Shown piece by piece: positions 1-8,176 of a stretch of DNA of 21,596 bases. How positions within the stretch are numbered: position 1 is the stretch's first letter; every line of letters starts with the position of its first letter. Both the position numbers and the translations under genes were made by a program. The notes below the pieces were generated by a model that was not told where the DNA came from, made no database searches, and was given only the letters and a program-made list of their open reading frames with translations. The DNA comes from JAVBNJ01 sp031551625 (GTDB taxonomy: Bacteria; Bacteroidota; Bacteroidia; Bacteroidales; UBA932), in the NCBI GenBank assembly GCA_031551625.1, contig JAVBNJ010000040.1, forward strand, positions 1 to 21,596. Reading direction: 5' to 3'.

Positions 1-11
1 ATAATAAAATA

Positions 12-38
12 ATTCGTGCCATTCGTGTAATTCGTGGA
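12..38. repeat. 9-bp tandem repeat, three units of ATTCGTGnn
   Basis: The heptamer ATTCGTG occurs at 12-18, 21-27 and 30-36 with an exact 9-bp period, just downstream of the polygalacturonase stop codon. From memory, similar ATTCGTG strings recur in intergenic DNA of Bacteroidota genomes, so this may be one copy of a dispersed element. I see no protein-coding role and no clear hairpin. Confidence 0.55.
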
Positions 39-47
39 TAACTGTTT

Positions 48-1637
48 TTATAATTTATCTGTTGTTTGCGGTTGATTGTCTTGGTAGGTTTTTCCGTTTA
101 CTTTCACATTTTTTGATTTGCTTACAGTCAAAGCGGGACCTTGTTGCGGTATTACTTTCACGTTTGTCATTTCCACATTCGTACTTTCCGAAATCACAAT
201 GCCGCGTGTCGAAGTAATATCTACATTTTCTACACGTACATTCTCCACATTCATTTCGGGCAATCCATTGAAATACATAGCGCGGTCGGCGCCTTTGCAG
301 CGAATATTTTTTATATGTATGTTACGGAATTGCGGTGTTGTTTCGTCGGCCTTCGGTATAACTATAGTATTAGTTGATGTGCTGTTTGCCTCACCGTCGC
401 GCGCTTCCACAGCCGATTTTCCACCATAAAACAAGTCAAACAACAGCGGTTCGGCGGGAATATTCATCATATCAATATCAGATATCCAGATATTTTCGAC
501 TACCCCTCCCCTACCACGGGTACTCTTGAAGCGAAGTCCCACATCGGTTCCAAGGAATGTACAGTTCGACACGCTTACATTTTTCACACCGCCGCTCATT
601 TCGCTACCTACCACAAAACCACCATGACCGTGATACACCAAACAGTTTTTCACAATCAGGTTTTCGGTTGGCACACCACGCTTGCGGCCATCTTTGTCCT
701 TGCCCGATTTAATGCAAATAGCATCATCGCCTACATCAAATTTGCTATTATACACCACTACATTTTTGCACGACTCTATATCAATACCATCGCCATTCTG
801 CGAATACCAAGGGTTTCGAACATTCAGATTGCTCACTATCAAATTTTCACATTGCAACGGGTGAATGTTCCATGCGGGTGAATTTTGAAACGTTACACCA
901 TCGAGCCACACGTTATTGCAGCTTACCAAGCTAATCATCACAGGACGCAAGAAATCTTTTATTTCGTTCCAGTACGCTTCATTTTCTACACGCGGCACAT
1001 TCTGGTCTACCACGTTCAAGCTGCCTTTCAGTGCACCAGCCGAAGGCCACCATGTATCGCCCTTTTCGTTGAGCACGCCGCCGCTTTTCACTTTGGCGTT
1101 CCACTCGGCAGTCGTCAATTTACTTTTCTTTACAGGACGCCAGGCATCGCCCGAGCCGTCAATTACACCGCTTCCGGTAATGGCTACATTCGTTGCTCCC
1201 TTCGCCGATATCGGCGATTGGCAGCGGCGCGTATCCAAGCCTTCAAATGACACTTCCACAATCGGATACAAGTTAAAATCAGCACTGAAAATAATTACCG
1301 CACCTTCGTTCAAGTGCAAGTTAATATTGCTTTGCAAAACAATGGGGCCGGTGAACCACAAGCCTTGCGGCACAACCACCGTTCCACCGCCTTTCTTTAC
1401 GGCTGCATCAATTGCCTTCGTAAATGCATCGGTACAAAGCGTAGCGCCATTGCCCACTGCCCCGAAATCCGTGATGGTAACGGTATTTTTTGGAAACACC
1501 GGCAATTTTATTTTATCCATTTTAAATGGCAAATTTTTATATACCTCATTGGGAATGTTTTGCTGTGCGCCAGCAGTGCATGCACACAAGCAAAATGTAG
1601 CAATCGCTAAAAAAGTGCTCTTCATAATCATTTTCAT
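48..1637 (-). CDS. GH28 family polygalacturonase, secreted
   Basis: Hydrolyses alpha-1,4-galacturonosyl bonds in pectin; probably periplasmic or surface exposed. The 529-residue protein has an N-terminal hydrophobic signal followed by LCAC around residue 20, which could be a lipobox; cleavage after AGA near residue 24 is an alternative. The right-handed beta-helix starts near residue 52 (TITDFGAVGNG, the usual GH28 entry motif). All four GH28 signatures are present: NGD at 281-283, GDD at 303-305, GHGG at 337-340 and RFK at 369-371 (RIK in most members), so it should be active. An insert at about residues 165-225, rich in Trp and Gly, resembles what is common in Bacteroidota GH28 enzymes. Start is one of three close Met codons (residues 1, 3, 5). 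It is the last gene of the locus in the window, 80 bp after the acetylesterase. Endo or exo mode cannot be told from sequence. Confidence 0.93.
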   Translation of the reverse strand: MKMIMKSTFLAIATFCLCACTAGAQQNIPNEVYKNLPFKMDKIKLPVFPKNTVTITDFGAVGNGATLCTDAFTKAIDAAVKKGGGTVVVPQGLWFTGPIVLQSNINLHLNEGAVIIFSADFNLYPIVEVSFEGLDTRRCQSPISAKGATNVAITGSGVIDGSGDAWRPVKKSKLTTAEWNAKVKSGGVLNEKGDTWWPSAGALKGSLNVVDQNVPRVENEAYWNEIKDFLRPVMISLVSCNNVWLDGVTFQNSPAWNIHPLQCENLIVSNLNVRNPWYSQNGDGIDIESCKNVVVYNSKFDVGDDAICIKSGKDKDGRKRGVPTENLIVKNCLVYHGHGGFVVGSEMSGGVKNVSVSNCTFLGTDVGLRFKSTRGRGGVVENIWISDIDMMNIPAEPLLFDLFYGGKSAVEARDGEANSTSTNTIVIPKADETTPQFRNIHIKNIRCKGADRAMYFNGLPEMNVENVRVENVDITSTRGIVISESTNVEMTNVKVIPQQGPALTVSKSKNVKVNGKTYQDNQPQTTDKL

Positions 1638-1717
1638 TTTTATTATTTTTCATATATCCACCATTTAACAACCAAGAACGCAAAGGAGAAGCGACGTTAA
1701 CCAAGTTCTTTCACGCT
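1638..1717. other. Spacer between acetylesterase and polygalacturonase, repeat-like
   Basis: This 80-bp gap is longer than most spacers here. On the minus strand it contains CTTGGTT twice and the string CCTTTGCGTTCTTGG. The second string resembles a CTTTGCGTTCTTTGCGG-type sequence that, from memory, is dispersed in Bacteroidota intergenic regions. No convincing hairpin terminator or TAnnTTTG promoter is visible. Confidence 0.3.
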
Positions 1718-2503
1718 TTATTTCAAATTTTTCACCAGCGGTTTTATATCCAACTCTTTTAGTTCTTGCACAAACAAGCCGGCCATTATTGTTGCGCCTT
1801 TTTCGTTGAAGTGCGTATCGTCTTTCTTTCCATTGGGCAGCGAGCGATAGGCGCCAGCAGGGATATGCAAAAACAATTCTTTTGTTCCTTCCTGGCCGTA
1901 TTCTTGCATTACTTTTTCACTGTCGTGGTGCATGTCGGCGAGCAACACATTTTTCTCGGCAGCTACTTCGCGCACCAATCCGGGGTATACGCCATGCACA
2001 TCATAAAAGGTGCCCGTACTGTCGAAACGGCGGCGCATTACCGGCGTGCAAAAAATGGGCGTAGCGCCTTTGGATTGCACATCGGCTACAAAATTTTCCA
2101 AATTCTTTTTATAATCTTCGGGCGATGTGTAGCGGTCTACTTTTTCTTTGCTTTGGTCGTTGTGGCCAAACTGAATTACCACGTAGTCGCCTGCTTGCAA
2201 ACTGTCGACAATGGCTTGCCAGCGACCTTCGCTAATGAACGTGCGCGTGCTGCGGCCATTCATCGCATGGTTGTGAATTTCGACCTTATCGTTGAAAAAC
2301 GTTGGCAGTAGCTGCCCCCAGCCACGTTCCAAATTTTCGTCTTCATATGTTGAGTTTGTTGTCGAATCTGTAAACGTTTTGGAGAGCGGTTTATTGGCCA
2401 TGGTAGAATCGCCTGCCATAAACACACGAACCGGTTTTTCGGTACAGGCTGCAAAGAAAATGCAACAAGCACTTAAAAGTGTCACGATTAGTCTGTTTTT
2501 CAT
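1718..2503 (-). CDS. Rhamnogalacturonan acetylesterase-like SGNH hydrolase (CE12 type), lipoprotein
   Basis: Predicted to remove acetyl groups from pectin so that lyases and hydrolases can act. The 261-residue protein has a lipoprotein signal ending FFAAC (Cys20). SGNH blocks are in order: GDS at 31-33 (nucleophile Ser33), a GWGQ motif at 61-64, NG at 82-83 (oxyanion), GHND at 113-116, and the C-terminal D228-x-x-H231 pair. Length and block spacing fit the CE12 rhamnogalacturonan acetylesterase group (YesT-like). It lies 25 bp after the pectinesterase and is probably co-transcribed. The exact acetylated substrate (homogalacturonan or rhamnogalacturonan I) cannot be decided from sequence. Confidence 0.88.
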   Translation of the reverse strand: MKNRLIVTLLSACCIFFAACTEKPVRVFMAGDSTMANKPLSKTFTDSTTNSTYEDENLERGWGQLLPTFFNDKVEIHNHAMNGRSTRTFISEGRWQAIVDSLQAGDYVVIQFGHNDQSKEKVDRYTSPEDYKKNLENFVADVQSKGATPIFCTPVMRRRFDSTGTFYDVHGVYPGLVREVAAEKNVLLADMHHDSEKVMQEYGQEGTKELFLHIPAGAYRSLPNGKKDDTHFNEKGATIMAGLFVQELKELDIKPLVKNLK

Positions 2504-2528
2504 TGTACCAAGTTTAAAAATTTAAGGT

Positions 2529-3482
2529 TTAAAGATTAGGTGTCCAAGTGTCGCAGCGATGGAACACATTTTCTACTGTATATTGTTTTGCTTCGTTGTC
2601 GGTTAATACGCTGCTCCACGCCACGCGCGCCGTTGTTGCAGCGCCAGCGCCGGTGTTTTTATATTCGGAATAGCGGGCTGTTTTTTCGTTCTCGATGTTG
2701 CGCCAGTTTTCCCAACCTGCGGGCAAAATGTGTGCACCTAATTCACAATGCATAAAGACCGTTGCTGCATAAGGGCGCCAAGGGCGGCCAAGAAAAACTT
2801 TCGTTACACCCTCATCGGCAGTAAGCGTGCAGTGGTTGAACACATAGCCGTACTTGCGGTCTTGCACAGTCGACGCAGCCGTAATGTACGAGTCTTTTTT
2901 GCTGTGTATTGTGCAACGCTCGAACCATGCGGTGGCAGGGCCGAAGATAAAATCGGTGGTTCCTTCGATGTAGCAGTTTTCATAGTACTGGCGGCTGCCA
3001 TCGGTGCCGGTAAACAGTGTGTCCTGATTGCCCAACAGGCGGCAGTTGCGGAACACCGCTTTATCGGCCTCTACATGCACGGCCACTGCTTGGCCTAATT
3101 GCTCGGCATTATTCTCGAATGTAATATTTTCGGCGGTAAATCCTTCGCCTTGCACCAACACAGTATAGGTGCGGAACGTGCCCATTTTATTGATGTTTGC
3201 GTGGTCGTTCCATGTAATAACCGTACGGTTCACATCTTCGCCGATTAATGAAATATTGGTTTGCGAAGCGGGAATTACCAACTTCTCGCGGTAGGTACCG
3301 TTCTTAATAAGAATTGTAGTGCGTTTTTCGGGACGATAGTTGCGCACAGAATTTACCGCTTCCTGAATAGTGGTATAATTTCCGCTGCCATCTTGTGCTA
3401 CTACTATATCGTAGGTAAGCGGCCCCCCCAGTCCCCAAAGGGGAAGTAAGAACAATAGCGCAAATAAAATTTTCCCTTGCAT
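2529..3482 (-). CDS. Pectinesterase (pectin methylesterase, CE8)
   Basis: Demethylates homogalacturonan, producing the polygalacturonate preferred by pectate lyases. The 317-residue protein is a single CE8 beta-helix domain from about residue 24 (YDIVVAQDGSGNYTTIQEAV). Catalytic signatures: GNQDTLF (Asp154, acid/base), GTTDFIFG (Asp177, nucleophile) and LGRPW (Arg233, Trp235). The N-terminus is hydrophobic and should be a signal peptide, but its C-region is odd (LPLWGLGG, residues 13-20). It has no AxA site or lipobox and is encoded by a GC-rich palindrome containing a run of seven G. The gene sits 26 bp after the GH105 gene in the same direction. Function is secure; export route and cleavage site are not. 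Confidence 0.92.
   Translation of the reverse strand: MQGKILFALLFLLPLWGLGGPLTYDIVVAQDGSGNYTTIQEAVNSVRNYRPEKRTTILIKNGTYREKLVIPASQTNISLIGEDVNRTVITWNDHANINKMGTFRTYTVLVQGEGFTAENITFENNAEQLGQAVAVHVEADKAVFRNCRLLGNQDTLFTGTDGSRQYYENCYIEGTTDFIFGPATAWFERCTIHSKKDSYITAASTVQDRKYGYVFNHCTLTADEGVTKVFLGRPWRPYAATVFMHCELGAHILPAGWENWRNIENEKTARYSEYKNTGAGAATTARVAWSSVLTDNEAKQYTVENVFHRCDTWTPNL
3420..3449. repeat. CCCC-AAA-GGGG palindrome with C7 run, inside the pectinesterase signal-peptide coding region
   Basis: The plus strand shows seven C in a row at 3423-3429 followed by CCCCAAAGGGG, a short perfect palindrome. On the coding strand this gives the peptide PLWGLGG. From memory, CCCC-TTT-GGGG strings of this type are dispersed in many Bacteroidota genomes and give PLWGLGG-like peptides when translated. 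Its position in the only unconserved part of the gene supports insertion of a repeat. Confidence 0.45.
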
Positions 3483-3508
3483 AATTAACTAAAAATATAG
3501 TTTATAAA

Positions 3509-4687
3509 CTAATTCATTTTTTCGTATAACAAACTTGCCATAATGAACGGCCCTACACCTTTGGCATCGTTGCTGCGTATGGGCTCGCTAAGGTAATAAT
3601 CGTAGCTGCCGTCGCGGTAAGGTTCGCCACCCAAACCTGCCACCGCACAACATTGGTTTAAGCTCACCAGGCCGTTTCCATCCACCGTGATAAACGTTTT
3701 TAAAATTCCTTCGTAGCCTTTTTTCGCTACACCTAAATAATTAGTTTCAATATACTCTTTGTCCACTGCTTTGAGCAATGCATACACAAACATCGAAGAA
3801 CAGGTTGCCTCAAGGTAGTTACGGCCATCGTCGCCTTTGTCCATTACCTGGTACCACACACCGGTTTTTGCGTCCTGGTATTTTTCGATGCCTTGCGACA
3901 CAGTTTTCAGAATCCCAATCAATTCGCCACGCCGGGGGTGGTTGGCAGGAATGAAGTCCAGCACATCGACCAGCGCCATGGCAAACCAACCCATCGCACG
4001 GCCCCACACCTGCGAAGCTTGCCCGGTAACGGGGTCGGCCCAGCGTTGCTCGCGGCTCTCATCCCACGCATGACGGTAGAGGCCGGTTGCAGGGTCGTAG
4101 GTATGTTTGGCCACAATTACAAATTGGTTGATTACATCGTCGTACAGCGAGTCGGGCTCGTGGAAGCGTTGAATGCATTCGGCATAGAACGGAGCGCCCA
4201 TGTATAGCCCGTCGAGCCACATCTGGTGCGGGTAGCGGCCTTTGTGCCAAAATCCGCCTTCGCTTGTGCGCGGGTGCGTGGCAATTTGCGAATACAAGGT
4301 ATCCAATGCGCGATGGTATTTTTCTTTGTGCATGCGGTCGCTCAGGGCAAAGAGCATCTTACCCGGGTTCAGGTGATCGATGTTGTAATTTAATTTTTTG
4401 TACGTCAAAATTTCACCATTGTCGTTAATCATCGTATCGGCGTAGGCTTCGATATAGTAGAGATATTTGCGGTCGCCCGTGGCATCGGCTAGTTGCAGGA
4501 ATGCTTGCCCTTCGAGGCCTAACGTATAATCCCATTTCAGTTTAGTTTGGTAGTCGAGTTGCCAGGCCTGCGGCACACGCACCATCTCGGAATCGGCCAG
4601 TCGCACAGCCCACGAGCCATTACCAGTATTGCAAGAAGTTGCCAGCAATCCGCTAAATAGTGCGATAAGTAAGTTACGTTTTTTCAT
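3509..4687 (-). CDS. GH105 unsaturated rhamnogalacturonyl/uronyl hydrolase, lipoprotein
   Basis: Hydrolyses the 4,5-unsaturated galacturonate residue left at the non-reducing end of oligomers by pectate lyases. The 392-residue protein has a lipoprotein signal ending LATSC (Cys19) and then an (alpha/alpha)6-barrel over nearly its full length. Family signatures are the YNIDHLNPG region (Asp104), the catalytic motif MWLDGLYMG (Asp159, corresponding to the general acid of YteR/YesR), and WGRAMGW at 228-234. It lies immediately downstream of the two pectate lyases whose products it would use. The N-terminal lipobox suggests it is membrane-anchored, in the periplasm or on the surface. YteR-like activity on rhamnogalacturonan products versus galacturonan products cannot be separated here. 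Confidence 0.9.
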   Translation of the reverse strand: MKKRNLLIALFSGLLATSCNTGNGSWAVRLADSEMVRVPQAWQLDYQTKLKWDYTLGLEGQAFLQLADATGDRKYLYYIEAYADTMINDNGEILTYKKLNYNIDHLNPGKMLFALSDRMHKEKYHRALDTLYSQIATHPRTSEGGFWHKGRYPHQMWLDGLYMGAPFYAECIQRFHEPDSLYDDVINQFVIVAKHTYDPATGLYRHAWDESREQRWADPVTGQASQVWGRAMGWFAMALVDVLDFIPANHPRRGELIGILKTVSQGIEKYQDAKTGVWYQVMDKGDDGRNYLEATCSSMFVYALLKAVDKEYIETNYLGVAKKGYEGILKTFITVDGNGLVSLNQCCAVAGLGGEPYRDGSYDYYLSEPIRSNDAKGVGPFIMASLLYEKMN

Positions 4688-4703
4688 AGTAGGTATATTT
4701 ATT

Positions 4704-4751
4704 AATGGAGAATTGAGAATTAATGCTCATTCTCCATTTTCAATTCTCAAT
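4704..4751. repeat. Two interlocking 10-bp inverted repeats, dispersed-element-like
   Basis: AATGGAGAAT (4704-4713) is the reverse complement of ATTCTCCATT (4729-4738), and ATTGAGAATT (4712-4721) is the reverse complement of AATTCTCAAT (4742-4751). The arms alternate A-B-A'-B', so the two stems compete or could form a pseudoknot. The unit fills the gap between pectate lyase and GH105 and overlaps the pectate lyase stop codon (4747-4749). There is no U-tract right after a stem, so it is not a typical terminator. Similar GAGAATTGAGAATT strings are, from memory, common in Bacteroidota intergenic DNA. Confidence 0.55.
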
Positions 4752-6768
4752 TATTTATTAGGCTATTCAAATACATTTCCAGATTCGTATATTTTTTATT
4801 CGCATCAACAGTGTATTTTACGCCATCGCTCGCATCGTTCGGATTAAGGCCATTAGCAGTTTCCCACGCATCGGGCATGCCGTCGCCATCGGAGTCAGTG
4901 GGAGCAGCAGTAGAATTATACGTATCCCATCCTCCCACATCGGCTTGCGTGTCTATCATACCGGGCTTTGTACGCGAGGTTACGCCGGAAGGTAATGTTT
5001 TCAATGGTTCCACACTATAATAGGCTCGAACCGGGGCTAAACCATTCTGCACTTCGTTAACAACACGCGCATCAGTATTGTCGCGCTTATTACTGGCACC
5101 GGCCTTTTGCAGTACAGCAGTATAAGCATCCTGTGCCGTTTGCGTAGTTATTTCGCCCTTGTTAAATTCCACCGAAGATTTTAGTTCTTCTTTATTTTTG
5201 CTGGAAGGATTGGGCTGTATGCCCTGCCAGTTATTGTCAGTAACAGCCGTACTGCCTTCCATGTAATTTCCTGCTACATAAAATGTGCCCCACACACCAG
5301 CCGGTTGATTATTGGAACCATCGTCGGCATTGGGCTGGAAGATGCGTGTGGCATTACTCGATGTACTGGTGGGTTTGTAATAATTGTTTACCATATTATA
5401 GCTACCACCTTCGCCAGCATAGCCACTATTAGCGCCCCAATTATAAATCACATTGTTCCTGAAATCAACCAATTCCTTGTTGGGCTGGTTCGAGTAGCGC
5501 GAACCGCAAAAGCGCGGGTTGCGACTATCGTGATTGGCCAACAGGTTGTGGTGAAACGAAGCGCCTTTACCGCCCCATATTCCGCCATAGCCATGCGCCC
5601 CCTTGTTATGTACAGATATACGCAAGCTCTCGGAAAGAATACACCATTGCATCGTAAAGTTTTCGTTGTCGTAAAAAGACGAGCATTCATCGGTGCTCCA
5701 GCTCATGCTGCAATGGTCGATGATAATATTCTTTTGCTCGCGTCCCCAGAATGCATCATCGGCTGTTTGTTTCTCGTCGCCCATGCGGAAACGCATATAG
5801 CGAACAATCACATTACTGGTTTTGACAACCACCGGAAAGTTTTTAATACAAATACCATCGCCCGGTGCGGTTTGTCCCGCAATGGTTACATCGCCGTTCT
5901 TTATTTCGAGTGTCGATTGCAGCGCAATAATTCCCGACACTTTAAATAAAATTGTCCGTGTACCGCTCTGTGCAATGGCAGCACGCAGCGAGCCGTCGCC
6001 TGCATCGTTCAGGTTGGTTACATAAATTACTTTACCGCCTCGGCCACCAGTGGTATAGCGGCCAAATCCTTCGGCACCGGGGAACGCATCGACTGTGCCC
6101 GGCACAAACACCGATACAGGCACCGTTTGCGTAGCAGCACCTTGCGCATTGGCAGCAACTACTTTAAATGCAGTAGTAGCGGTGGTGGGTGTGAATGTTT
6201 GCGAAAACGCATACAACGGGACTTTCGGAGTTGTTGTATTGACAAGGGTTTCAGAAGCGCCACTCACCACGTAGTAGTGTACGCTGCTGATAGTCGACGA
6301 AGAAGTAACCGTGCCGCTGATTGCCTTGGCTACATTGGCTGCCAACGAATACGACGATGCGGAAAAAGTAATGACAGGAATAGCAGGTGTTGGTCTATTC
6401 ACTGTAACGGATACCGATTTTGCACTCGACTGGTTGTCGGAATTAAGCGCTACTACTTTAAATCCTTTAGTTGCTGTGGTAGCCGTGAATGTGGTCGAAA
6501 AATCGAAAGATGCAGCATTAGTAACTTTCGTATCTAACACAGTCGAGGTGCCGCTTGTTTCCAAGTAAAGCACCACTGATTGCAAGGCTATGTTTGTGGT
6601 AACCGTTCCGGTAATGGTAGCTGTTTCTCCCTCTTCAAACGTATAGGAAGTGGCGCCGAATGTAATAACCGGCGGCTCGGGTTTCACCGGTTCTTCGTTG
6701 TGACCACACGAAATAAAAACAGCCACTGCGATCAACGAAAAAATTAGTTGAAAGTATATTTTCTTCAT
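4747..6768 (-). CDS. PL1-type pectate lyase with two N-terminal Ig-like modules, lipoprotein
   Basis: Cleaves de-esterified homogalacturonan by beta-elimination. The 673-residue protein begins with a lipoprotein signal ending FISCG (Cys21). Two homologous beta-sandwich modules of about 92 residues follow (about 32-123 and 130-221); both begin PVITF and contain an FxxTFTxTTAT motif. The lyase domain starts at FPGAEGFGRYTTGGRGG (229-245). Signatures are VRYMRFRMGD (322-331), IIIDHCSMSWSTDE (348-361) and HHNLLANHDSRNPR (406-419), which includes the conserved Arg region. The C-terminus has a DSDGDGMPDAWE calcium-binding type motif (625-636) and the ending YTNLEMYLNSLINN. It is a paralogue of the next lyase upstream in transcription. 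The modules probably act as a spacer or in binding; no binding residues can be assigned. Confidence 0.93.
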   Translation of the reverse strand: MKKIYFQLIFSLIAVAVFISCGHNEEPVKPEPPVITFGATSYTFEEGETATITGTVTTNIALQSVVLYLETSGTSTVLDTKVTNAASFDFSTTFTATTATKGFKVVALNSDNQSSAKSVSVTVNRPTPAIPVITFSASSYSLAANVAKAISGTVTSSSTISSVHYYVVSGASETLVNTTTPKVPLYAFSQTFTPTTATTAFKVVAANAQGAATQTVPVSVFVPGTVDAFPGAEGFGRYTTGGRGGKVIYVTNLNDAGDGSLRAAIAQSGTRTILFKVSGIIALQSTLEIKNGDVTIAGQTAPGDGICIKNFPVVVKTSNVIVRYMRFRMGDEKQTADDAFWGREQKNIIIDHCSMSWSTDECSSFYDNENFTMQWCILSESLRISVHNKGAHGYGGIWGGKGASFHHNLLANHDSRNPRFCGSRYSNQPNKELVDFRNNVIYNWGANSGYAGEGGSYNMVNNYYKPTSTSSNATRIFQPNADDGSNNQPAGVWGTFYVAGNYMEGSTAVTDNNWQGIQPNPSSKNKEELKSSVEFNKGEITTQTAQDAYTAVLQKAGASNKRDNTDARVVNEVQNGLAPVRAYYSVEPLKTLPSGVTSRTKPGMIDTQADVGGWDTYNSTAAPTDSDGDGMPDAWETANGLNPNDASDGVKYTVDANKKYTNLEMYLNSLINN

Positions 6769-6771
6769 AAC

Positions 6772-6816
6772 TTATAGTTCCTTTATCAAACTATTCAAAT
6801 ACATTTCTATGTTGGT
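6772..6816 (-). other. In-frame C-terminal extension beyond the amber stop of the second pectate lyase
   Basis: Reading on after the TAG at 6817-6819 gives TNIEMYLNSLIKEL and then TAA at 6772-6774. This aligns with the C-terminus of the neighbouring paralogue (TNLEMYLNSLINN). The residue replaced by TAG aligns with Tyr, and TAT or TAC to TAG is one base change. With the extension, the gap to the next ATG (6768) shrinks to 3 bp. Confidence 0.85.
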
Positions 6817-8160
6817 CTAACTTGCATCCAAGCTATAAAGGTTTTCGTCTTTTTGGTTCGGGTTCAAGCCATGTGTGTGTTCCCACTCGTCGGGCATTCC
6901 GTCGTTGTCGGTGTCAACAGGGGCAGGCAGCGAGCGAAGCAGCGGCCATCCTCCTACTTGCGTTTGCGAGTCAATCATACCGCGGTCGCCAAAGGTAAAG
7001 GTGCTATTACGCACTTCGCCGATAATGCGCCGGTCGACCGTGTCGCGCAACAAGCTGGCGCCTGCGTGGCGCAACACAGCATCATACGCTTCCTGCGCGG
7101 TGTGCTGCGTAGTGATAGTATACTCAAACGGTTGTGACGCACGGCAACGTTGCAATAGTTCGCTGTTCTGCTCCTCTGCTTTGTCAACACCGGATTTCTC
7201 ATCATAGGAGCGGTAATCTACACCGCCATTCCAATTGTCGGTTGTAACAGTTGCATTTCCTTCCATGACGTTTCCTGCTACATAAAACGTGCCGAAATCG
7301 TGAAACCCGTTGTGGTCTTTGCTCTGCCATGCTTCGAGGATGCGGTGCTGCACATTTTTTTTCGTAGCAGGGCCGGGTTTGTAGTAATTGTTTACGACAT
7401 TATATTTCCCATTTTCGCCTGCATAACTACTGTTGTAGCCCCAGTTATAGATAACGTTGTTGCGAAAATCGGCAATTTCTGTCTCTTTTGTTTGTTCGTG
7501 GTAGCGCGCACCGCAGAAACGAGGATTGCGGCTACTATGATGCGCCAGCAGGTTATGATGGAAGCTTGCTCGCATGCCGCCCCAAATAGCTCCATAGCCA
7601 TGAGCGCCTTTAGCATGCACGCTGTTGCGCAAACTCTCGGAAAGGATGCACCATTGCATGGTAAAATTTTCGTTGTCGTAGAACGAGGCACACTCGTCGG
7701 TGCTCCAACTCATCGAGCAGTGGTCGATGATTATATTTTTTTGACGCGAGCCCGTGAGCGCATCGTCTTGTTCCTTGTCGGTGTCGCCCATGCGGAAACG
7801 CATGTAGCGGATGATTACATTGTCGGCATTTACTTTTACGGGATGGTTGGCTATGCAAATGCCATCGCCGGGCGCCGACTGCCCTGCAAGGGTTACATCG
7901 TTGCGTTTAATATCCAACGGCGATTTCAAAAAAATTGTTCCTGATATGCGGAATACAATTATCCGCGCACCTTTTGTTTCTACCGCTGCACGCAGGCTTC
8001 CTGCACCGCTGTCGTTCAGGTTATCGACAAACAACACTTTTCCGCCGCGGCCTCCAGTGGTGTAGCGGCCAAAGCCTTCGGCGCCGGGGAATGCCAATGG
8101 TTGCGCGTGTACGGCAGTGCACAACAACAAAAAGGCGATGAGCAGGATATTTGTCTTCAT
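6817..8160 (-). CDS. PL1-type pectate lyase, secreted, with premature amber stop near the C-terminus
   Basis: Homogalacturonan lyase. The 447-residue protein has a signal-peptidase-I type signal (LLLCTAVHA, cleavage after residue 19) and then directly the lyase domain (FPGAEGFGRYTTGGRGG from residue 24). It lacks the two Ig-like modules and the lipobox of its paralogue. Signatures: IIRYMRFRMGD (116-126), IIIDHCSMSWSTDE (143-156), HHNLLAHHSSRNPR (201-214), and a C-terminal DTDNDGMPDEWE motif. The reading frame stops at TAG right after SLDAS, although 14 further in-frame codons match the paralogue's end. Only the terminal segment is lost, so the catalytic core is intact and activity is likely. 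It begins 16 bp after the T-tract of an intrinsic terminator, so its expression may depend on read-through. Confidence 0.9.
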   Translation of the reverse strand: MKTNILLIAFLLLCTAVHAQPLAFPGAEGFGRYTTGGRGGKVLFVDNLNDSGAGSLRAAVETKGARIIVFRISGTIFLKSPLDIKRNDVTLAGQSAPGDGICIANHPVKVNADNVIIRYMRFRMGDTDKEQDDALTGSRQKNIIIDHCSMSWSTDECASFYDNENFTMQWCILSESLRNSVHAKGAHGYGAIWGGMRASFHHNLLAHHSSRNPRFCGARYHEQTKETEIADFRNNVIYNWGYNSSYAGENGKYNVVNNYYKPGPATKKNVQHRILEAWQSKDHNGFHDFGTFYVAGNVMEGNATVTTDNWNGGVDYRSYDEKSGVDKAEEQNSELLQRCRASQPFEYTITTQHTAQEAYDAVLRHAGASLLRDTVDRRIIGEVRNSTFTFGDRGMIDSQTQVGGWPLLRSLPAPVDTDNDGMPDEWEHTHGLNPNQKDENLYSLDAS

Positions 8161-8176
8161 TTTGTTCTTTCTTTTT

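Noticed and set aside
916..1668. A 250-codon plus-strand open frame opposite the GH28 gene
   Set aside because: The opposite strand encodes all GH28 catalytic motifs; this frame has no signal, domain or plausible start context.
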